A DNA stretch of 64,000 bases from Serinus canaria. Lineage: Eukaryota; Chordata; Aves; Passeriformes; Fringillidae. Where the stretch lies: NCBI RefSeq assembly GCF_022539315.1, contig NC_066336.1, forward strand, positions 3,972,600 through 4,036,599. The letters are read 5' to 3'. The notes under the pieces were generated by a model. It was not told the origin of the DNA. It saw only the letters and a program-made list of their open reading frames with translations, and searched no databases. Shown here in pieces: positions 57,181 to 64,000 of this stretch. Positions within the stretch are counted from its first letter, which is position 1, and each line of letters starts with the position of its first letter. Both the position numbers and the translations under genes were made by a program.

Positions 57181-58350
57181 GGCAGAAACTGTTTGCTGAA
57201 TCTGACCCAAATTCACAGACAGCTTTGCCTCCTCCACTCCAGAACTGCATTTCTGGTGAGTAAAACTCTTTGTCACACAAATTACCCAGGTCTGCTGCTG
57301 CCACTGAGCCACCTCTCCAAGCAGAGTTCAGCCCGCCTGCTCCTGCTGGGCAAAACAAAGGCTTTAATTTGGGATTAATTCTCTTGGAGCTGAAGAGGGG
57401 AGGGAGGGAGGGAACATTTCCAGGCAGTGCTGGTACCAGGAGGGCTGTCTGCACTTCTCCCCTTCCCTCAGGGTTTCAGCTCTGCCTCAGCCAAGGCACC
57501 ACACAAATCCACGCTCTCTTCCCTCACTCCTTCTCAGTGGATGGAGCAGAACAAAAATGCAGGTGCAGGGGTGGAATTGGAAGAGGAAATTCAGTTTGCA
57601 GCTCAGTGCCTCTCCTGGATGCTGCCACAGGTGAACCTTGCCCAGCACCCCCATCCACACAGGAGATTTATGGTTAGACTGGAGGTAAAACAGTGCAACT
57701 CTCAGGATACTCAAGCACAGAAATAAATCAGCAAGGGACAGCCCAGGGGCTGAGGAGCAGGTCACAAACTCTGCCCACCTCTCTCCTGGGCAATGCAGCT
57801 GAGCCCTTCTCATATTTTATTCACCATTTCCCCTTCACCTGGGTGAAATGGTGAATAAAACCCTCACCACATTTTCCAGACAGGAGAGCTTTAACTACAG
57901 CTTAGACAAGACCCAAAATGACCTCAGTGGGTTGTAGTAACCAAGATTCCAGTGCTGAGCCTCCATCTGCTCCACCCTGCCCTGAGCCCAGGCCAAGGAA
58001 CTGGAACAGCAACGCTCCGGTGGCAGCGAGCAGGGGAGGCACTGAGGAGTGGGAAACCAGGTCAAGAGGCAGAACTCTGGATAAATCAAGTCACTCCTTA
58101 GGAGGACTCTTCAAGAGGGGCCCCAGAGTGCTGTCACTGCAGGGACCAAGCCCTCCACACACGGCCTCCATCCCTCCTCCCCTTTGTGCCCGAGCAGGGA
58201 ACGCTGCCCAAAGAGAAGGCTCGCCTTTAATCTGAGCCAAAACTGAGATCTTCACATATCACAAGAGACTTCACACACAATAGGGATGAATAGAGGATAA
58301 GAAAAGAGTAGATGGACCTAAACAGATGGATTCTATATTGGCATTAAAAG
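56701..58350. other. Gene-free stretch with a short hairpin and a pyrimidine tract
   Basis: A long T-rich tract at 57138-57181 ends in GGCAG, which resembles a splice acceptor but leads into no convincing exon. At 57815-57830 and 57845-57860 two perfect 16-bp inverted arms (TTTTATTCACCATTTC) enclose a 14-base centre that is mostly palindromic. Open frames of up to 149 codons overlap the decamer array. Confidence 0.45.
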
Positions 58351-58425
58351 TCAAACCTCGTTTTTCATCCAGTCCTGCCTGTACAGCACTTCCGATGGAA
58401 TCCGCTCAACGCAGTCGTTCCTATT
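58351..58425. other. CpG-rich exon-like patch, strand undecided
   Basis: Five CpG sites occur within about 65 bp of otherwise CpG-poor DNA. On the minus strand a frame reads RIPSEVLYRQDWMKNEV before a stop, and TACTAAC (branch-site consensus) lies just upstream of an AG. On the plus strand TCGTTTTTCATCCAG is a fair acceptor and opens SCLYSTSDGIRSTQSF. I recognise no protein in either reading, so this may instead be conserved noncoding DNA. Confidence 0.2.
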
Positions 58426-60195
58426 TTACACTGTGTTAGTAAATCTTCCTTTGTGACAAGGCTGGAGATAGCAATCAGTAACCTCTCTGCTCCATTCTTC
58501 CTTCACAGGCCTCCTTTGGAGGGGAATAAAGAAGAGCTCGCAGGAGCAGGAGAAAAATGGGCTGATCTATTTTGCCATTAAAGCCGAGCTTGGCTTGGGG
58601 TTATCGTCAAAGCAGCTCCCCAGAGAAAAGCACATCTCACTTCTCCCCATCCATCCCAGCCCTGCTGCTGGCATACATCAAACTCACCAAACTGAGAAGT
58701 CACAACAAGATTACCCCGTCCTAATAAATATTGATCACTGTACAAGTCCTTCTTTTAAAGCCCTTAATTAAACACAACACCCAACTTTGCCTGTTTCCCC
58801 GCAGAAGGGGATCAATATTTTATCATGAATGCAGCCAGGAGGAAAGAGCCTGCTGGGAATTGTCCACCCTGTGTGTTCCAGGGGGCTGAGGAGCCCTGGT
58901 GAGGCCAGCCCTACCTCGGAGCTGTGTTTGCTGCAACTCAACCACCACCAGAGCCAGACCTTGGAGCACCTCTCTCCCGATTTCAATCAATTAATTATCA
59001 ATTAATGCCTGACAGGAGGCTTGATCAGCTCCCAGGGGCTGGGAAGGAAGGCTGGGAGAGGTTCCCAAAGCTCCCCCCAGTGCTCAGCACTCCTCCACTC
59101 CCAGAACAGCTCTGTGCACTCTCCTCACCCCCGTTTGCACCTTTTCAGCCCGGGAAGGAGCCACAGCAGCTGGCACTGTTTGACAGGAGATATTACAGGT
59201 GTTGTCATGGCAATGATTTATGCAGGAATTAGTCACTGCAGCACTTCTACAATAGACCCAAGAACAATAGGGAAAACCACACATTTCCAAGTTCCTGTGA
59301 TACAGAGGCTGAGGGTTGGGGAAAAGAGATTAAATTCCTTTCACCCCTCGGATTCCGGCGGTGACATTTAAACAGCTCAGGGACAAGTCAGTGCCTAATC
59401 AGGAGTGTTATTAATAGCAATGTGACAATAACCCAAACTTCATATTAAACTCTGCTGGCAGTTGCAATTGTAGATTCACTACTGGCCCATTTCTGAATTA
59501 ATCGGGGATTGAGTAACAACTGGAGCAGAGAAGAAATTATTACATTTGCATTGTTATATAATGAGGAAAGAATCAGAGTTTACTGGCACTGGAGTGGTTT
59601 ATCCCATGGGCCCCACTGCTGTCAAAAGTTCTGCTGACTGTTTTAAGCCATGGATCTGTACTGGGTTATATTAAGCTTCAGCAAAAGACCCAAAAAAAAA
59701 AAAAAAAAATCACATCAAATTGTAAGAAAGAAAAAGGTTCAGAGCGTGAGCACTCAGAAAATGGGAAACTCCAGTGCTGAAAGTGAACACCTGAATTCCC
59801 ACTTTGTTATCACTTATTGGAATTTGGTTTTTCACTGAAGGATGTATCAGTTCAGAGATGTTTTGGCACAGGCACGAGCCAGGTCAAGCAGGGCTGGCAG
59901 TCAGATTTAAAATCAGAGCTTCTCCCTGTCATGCAGGGAATCACTCCTGACTGCCCTGTGCTGATATCCCCAATCCCCTCATTGCCCTCATCTCTTGGGA
60001 ATCAGCTCTGAGGCTCCCAACAGGCAGGGGCAGAGCAGAACAAAACCCAGCCAAAGAGATGAAAAGGTTCTTTAGAGCTGAGCTTGGAACTCTGCACTTC
60101 CCAGCCTTCCTGTTCTCAGGGGTTTGGGGCTCTCCTCTCCTCTTAGTACCTGGAGCCTCAGGTGGAATTTCCCATTTTTGTGGAATTTCCCATTT
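58426..60195. other. Gene-free, repeat-poor stretch
   Basis: Unique-looking sequence with an A run of about 20 at 59689. The part 59200-59640 is repeat-free and AT-rich with motifs such as GAATTAATC and GTTATTAATAGC, and may be conserved noncoding DNA. No exon is supported. Confidence 0.4.
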
Positions 60196-60286
60196 TCATG
60201 GAATCACAGGATGGTTTAGGTTGGAAGGGAGCTCAAAGTTGGCCCAACCTCCTGGGCAGGGTCACCTTCCACTGGCCCCAGGGCTG
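60196..60286 (-). mobile_element. CR1 LINE 3' remnant next to the 16-bp array
   Basis: Reverse-oriented tail: AATCACAGGATGGTTTAGG, GGAAGGGAGCTCAAAG, CCAACCTCCTGGGCAGGG, ACCTTCCACTGGCCCCAGG. It stops at GGGCTGCTCC, where the minisatellite begins. Confidence 0.85.
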
Positions 60287-61440
60287 CTCCCAGGGTTTGA
60301 GGCTCCCAGGGTTGGAGGCTCTCAGGGTTGGAGGCTCCCAGGGTTTGAGGCTCTCAGGGTTGGAGGCTCCCAGGGTTGGAGGCTCTCAGGGTTTGAGGCT
60401 CCCAGGGTTGGAGGCTCTCAGGGTTGGAGGCTCCCAGGGTTGGAGGATCTCAGGGTTTGAGGCTCCCAGGGTTGGAGGCTCTCAGGGTTGGAGGCTCTCA
60501 GGGTTTGAGGCTCTCAGGGTTTGAGGCTCCAGGGTTTGAGGCTCTCAGGGTTGGAGGCTCCCAGGGTTGGAGGCTCCCAGGGTTGGAGGCTCCCAGGGTT
60601 TGAGGCTCCCAGGGTTGGAGGCTCCCAGGGTTGGAGGCTCTCAGGGTTGGAGGCTCTCAGGGTTTGAGGCTCTCCAGGGTTGGAGGCTCCAGGGTTGGAG
60701 GCTCCCAGGGTTGGAGGCTCTCAGGGTTGGAGGCTCCCAGGGTTGGAGGCTCTCAGGGTTGGAGGCTCCCAAGGTTGGAGGCTCTCAGGGTTGGAGGCTC
60801 CCAGGGTTTGAGGCTCTCAGGGTTTGAGGCTCCCAGGGTTGGAGGCTCCCAGGGTTGGAGGCTCTCAGGGTTTGAGGCTCTCAGGGTTTGAGGCTCCCAA
60901 GGTTGGAGGCTCTCAGGGTTTGAGGCTCCCAGGGTTGGAGGCTCCCAGGGTTGGAGGCTCTCAGGGTTTGAGGCTCCCAGGGTTTGAGGCTCCCAGGCTT
61001 TGAGGCTCTCAGGGTTGGAGGCTCTCAGGGTTGGAGGCTCCCAGGGTTGGAGGCTCCCAGGGTTGGAGGCTCCCAGGGTTGAGGCTCCTAGGGTTGGAGG
61101 CTCCCAGGGTTTGAGGCTCCCAGGGTTTGAGGCTCCCAGGGTTGGAGGCTCCCAGGGTTTGAGGCTCTCAGGGTTGGAGGCTCCCAGGGTTTGAGGCTCC
61201 CAGGGTTTGAGGCTCCCAGGGTTGGAGGCTCTCAGGGTTTGAGGCTCCCAGGGTTGGAGGCTCCCAGGGTTTGAGGCTCCTAGGGTTGGAGGCTCCCAGG
61301 GTTGGAGGCTCCCAGGGTTTGAGGCTCTCAGGGTTTGAGGCTCCCAGGGTTTGAGGCTCTCAGGGTTTGAGGCTCCCAGGGTTTGAGGCTCCCAGGCTTT
61401 GAGGCTCTCAGGGTTGGAGGCTCTCAGGGTTGGAGGCTGT
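60287..61440. repeat. Minisatellite, about 72 units of 16 bp
   Basis: Units of the type GGCTCCCAGGGTTGGA, with two frequent binary differences: CCCAGG versus CTCAGG, and GGTTGGA versus GGTTTGA. A few units are 15 bp. The two differences occur in all four combinations, so the array has been shuffled. It gives open frames of up to 133 codons (GLRLSGLEAPRVGG type) that are not genes. It ends at GGAGGCTGTCAAGG. Confidence 0.97.
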
Positions 61441-61768
61441 CAAGGTCACACTTCCAAGCTCACTTCACCTTTAACAACTTTGGCCAAGTCAGAGAATGAG
61501 CCCAAGAGCTGTCACTGCATTTTCCAGCCCAGGGAATTAACAACCCCTACACTTCACCATCATTCCTGAGTCAGGGGAGTTACTGCCACACTCTTCCTTC
61601 TTTGTTTTGGGAATCCTTCCCAACTTTTTTCTGGTTTCACCACCCAACTCAGCAGTTCTGCCCAGTGAAAGCAGCTGAGCACAGGAGATGCTTGCCCAAA
61701 TGACACCAGGTTTGTGTGGATGCCTCTTCAGGAAAAGGAAATTTTCTCTGCTTGCTTTTCATTTGTTT
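61398..61768 (+). repeat. Inverted duplication 1, left arm
   Basis: Covers the last units of the 16-bp array and unique sequence to ATTTGTTT. The inverse is at 62948-63318. By eye, 61439 to about 61750 differs from the right arm by one substitution (GCTGTCACTGC versus GCTGCCACTGC) and small changes near the distal end, so the arms are close to 99% identical. Confidence 0.96.
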
Positions 61769-62947
61769 CCCTTGGAATGTCTCTGAACTGAGGGAACACC
61801 TGTTGGGATGAGGAACTGGGCAGGGAGTGGTCAGGCTTTGCCAATTTAAAGCTCTGAGCAGGGGAAAATAAACATAATTTTGTCCTTTTTCTTCTCTGTT
61901 CTTCCAGCCTTCTGCACCATTTCCATTCACAGGAGGGCTTTGTGCCCTCCAAATTTAACTCCTGACAGGAGAGAAAAAATAAACACAGAGACAGCAGAGC
62001 AGCTGCTGAGAATTTAGGGATCTCAGTGTTCCACAGTAAACATGACAAGCTTTGATGATGGGTGGGAATGCCCTTTCCCTGGAAAATCCCCAGCTTCAGG
62101 CATTTCACACTTGGGAAAAAAAAATCCAAAATAACCAAAACCCAAAAGGATTTTGGGGGAAATATTTTGATAGGTGGCACATGGAGATGTAAATCTGGAA
62201 GAATCCAAACCAGTCCTGGGCATCCCTGTGTCCTCACAGGCTCCTTGGATCTGGCACTGAGCTGGAATTTCCTCTCGAGCACGTGGAAACTCTCCAGCTG
62301 CACTGAGCTGTACAAACCCTGTACAAAACCTGTACAAAACCCAGCAGCAGGAGCCTGTGCAGCACTCAGGAATGCAGGCTGGAGCTGGATGGGGAAGGAC
62401 TCCTGTGTTTAGCAGAGGAAATGTTTTCCCTTCAGTGGGAAATGGAGCTGGCACTGCCATCCTGGGGAGCAGCAGATGGGGCAGCAGAGCTGGGAGCCAG
62501 ATCCAGGCACTTCCAGCCTTTCTGCAGGAGGAGCTGCTGGCCAGGTGCTCCAAAGCAGAGGCAGGCAGGGTAAGAGTGCCAAGCAAACCTCCAGGTCTGC
62601 AGCACCCGGGCTCTGCACACCAGTTTGGCAAACTGGTAAATCCTGAGGGGACAGAGCAGCCTGGCTTTGCAGCAAGGCTCTGTTTCCAGCCCAGGCTCAG
62701 CTGCTGGGATGAGCCCAAGGCAGCGGCAGCACTCAGACCCCAAAGTCAAATCAGCCACCAGAGCCCCTGAGGAAGAGCAGGCCAGGCTTTACTGTAATTC
62801 CACTAATGACAAAAAACTCTGGGCTGGTTTGTGGCAGCTGAGAGCCAGCTCCTCATGTTTTGCATTTTTCACTTTGTTTTCTCTTCCAGCTCTCCTGCCA
62901 GCACCTGCCTGCAGTGAGGACTGGGGGGCAGAACTGCCAGCCTGACC
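61769..62947. other. Spacer of the inverted duplication
   Basis: About 1.18 kb without recognised repeat or exon. CTGTACAAAAC-type units occur three times at about 62306-62340. Open frames of 195 and 231 codons on the minus strand lack domains. Confidence 0.5.
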
Positions 62948-63318
62948 AAACAAATGAAAACAACCAGAGAAAAATTTCCTTTTCCTGAAGAGGCATCCAC
63001 ACAAACCTGGTGTCATTTGGGCAAGCATCTCCTGTGCTCAGCTGCTTTCACTGGGCAGAACTGCTGAGTTGGGTGGTGAAACCAGAAAAAAGTTGGGAAG
63101 GATTCCCAAAACAAAGAAGGAAGAGTGTGGCAGTAACTCCCCTGACTCAGGAATGATGGTGAAGTGTAGGGGTTGTTAATTCCCTGGGCTGGAAAATGCA
63201 GTGGCAGCTCTTGGGCTCATTCTCTGACTTGGCCAAAGTTGTTAAAGGTGAAGTGAGCTTGGAAGTGTGACCTTGACAGCCTCAAACTCTGAGAGCCTCC
63301 AACCCTGAGAGCCTCAAA
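62948..63318 (-). repeat. Inverted duplication 1, right arm
   Basis: Reverse complement of 61398-61768. Read on the minus strand it contains only three units of the 16-bp repeat (GTTTGAGGCTCTCAGG, GTTGGAGGCTCTCAGA, GTTTGAGGCTGTCAAG). Upstream of them it has GCTGCTCCCAGGG, the same border as at the far left of the long array near 60284. It thus carries both array borders in unexpanded form. Confidence 0.96.
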
Positions 63319-63429
63319 CCCTGGGAGCAGCTTGGGGAGAGCTGTTGGGATAGCCCTGGCACTGATTTCCTGGGCCACAGTAACTGCAGTTAATTGCCAT
63401 GCTGCAGTTGGACACCTTGCATTTGCTCT
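63319..63429. other. Short unique interval
   Basis: No feature recognised beyond the GCTGCTCCCAGGG border shared with the 16-bp array. Confidence 0.5.
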
Positions 63430-63540
63430 GGGTGGATTTTAGAATCCCAGAATTCCCTTTCAAGTTCCCTTTTTTAGAAGGGAATTTAAAGGTCCTCCAG
63501 TTCCAGCCCTTTCCAAGGGCAGGGACACTGAAGTCCTCAT
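63430..63540 (-). mobile_element. CR1 LINE 3' remnant
   Basis: AGAATCCCAGAATTCCCTTT, GGGAATTTAAAGGTCCTCCA, GTTCCAGCCCTTTCCAAGGG, CAGGGACACTGAAG: a diverged reverse-oriented CR1 tail. Confidence 0.75.
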
Positions 63541-64000
63541 GGTTATGTTCAGTTAATGGCTTTGCTCTCCCTCCTTTCTGCTTTCTGACCACTCATCCCA
63601 ACCCATCCAATATGTTATTCACTGGAGTGGAGCCTTCCAGACCTGCAGGTCAAGGACTCGTGTCAGGTCCTCCACTTTCACTGATCTGCCACTTCCTCAC
63701 ACAAATATCTCGCCTGGCTGAATGAAGGATGAACATCCAAGAGGAGCATCCCAAAGGTTTGTCCAGCTCTGAGGAACAGAAACACTCCCCTGTTAAAATC
63801 TCATGTCTGGGCTGTGGATGTATGAGGGCTTTTTAAATAATCCTGCTCTGAGTTACCTCAGCTCTCCCTTCCCACTTCCCTTCTCCAAGAAAAAGGCTCC
63901 TTTTGCTGTAATTGCCCCAAAACCACTCCCTTCCCACACTGACTGACACAACAGCTCCAAGCACAGCCCTTGGTGCTTTCCAGGGGGGAACAAAGGGGGG
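63541..64000. other. Gene-free stretch
   Basis: No exon or repeat recognised up to the end of the window. Confidence 0.5.

Noticed and set aside
57138..57190. Long T tract followed by GGCAG as a splice acceptor
   Set aside because: No open, exon-like sequence with a donor follows; T runs of this kind are common low-complexity sequence.
59689..59709. A run of about 20 as the tail of a processed pseudogene
   Set aside because: No coding-like sequence lies upstream and no target duplication is visible.
60059..61194. Frames with GLRLSGLEAPRVGG periods
   Set aside because: Translation of the 16-bp minisatellite.

Overview
The window looks like passerine bird nuclear DNA, with no complete protein-coding gene that I can support. 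The evidence is the repeat content. There are many CR1 LINE 3' tails in both orientations, built around the GGTTTGGGTTGGAAGGGACC core. There are several solo long terminal repeats (LTRs) of types I recognise from songbird genomes. At least nine minisatellites have unit lengths of 10 to 91 bp. Bacterial features such as operons, ribosome sites, RNA genes or CRISPR arrays are absent. Most open reading frames are short and either fall in repeats or read through tandem arrays. Species and chromosome cannot be told from the sequence alone.

Layout. 1-10 kb: a 607-bp solo LTR (29-635), two copies of a second LTR family (about 3481-3928 and 8165-8683), and a perfect 12 x 33-bp array grown out of a CR1 3' end (5729-6124). 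10-25 kb: two copies of a third LTR family (10005-10388 and 17049-17428), several CR1 tails, a dispersed GC-rich unit of about 145 bp, a minus-strand LTR (21250-21705) and a 5 x 43-bp array. 25-34 kb: a 360-bp direct duplication (25746-26106 and 33132-33496), a 17-bp minisatellite and a 299-bp minus-strand solo LTR with a perfect 6-bp target duplication (33742-34040). 34-46 kb: CR1, another minus-strand LTR (38510-38954), and arrays of 19, 29 and 26-27 bp, the last inside the dispersed GC-rich family. 48-57 kb: an AT microsatellite, an inverted duplication around a minus-strand LTR (49273-50520), arrays of 91, 47 and 10 bp, and CR1. 57-64 kb: mostly unique sequence, including a small CpG-rich exon-like stretch (58351-58425). 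It is followed by a 1.15-kb 16-bp minisatellite and a nearly identical inverted duplication (61398-61768 and 62948-63318).

The main structural result is at 60.2-63.3 kb. The two inverted arms are close to 99% identical over about 310 bp. The right arm keeps a three-unit version of a minisatellite that has about 70 units beside the left arm. A second, older inverted duplication lies at 49.3-50.5 kb. A GC-rich repeat family that I cannot name recurs at five places, and in one of them an LTR sits exactly at a unit boundary. I found no new gene system. A few exon-like stretches are listed with low confidence.
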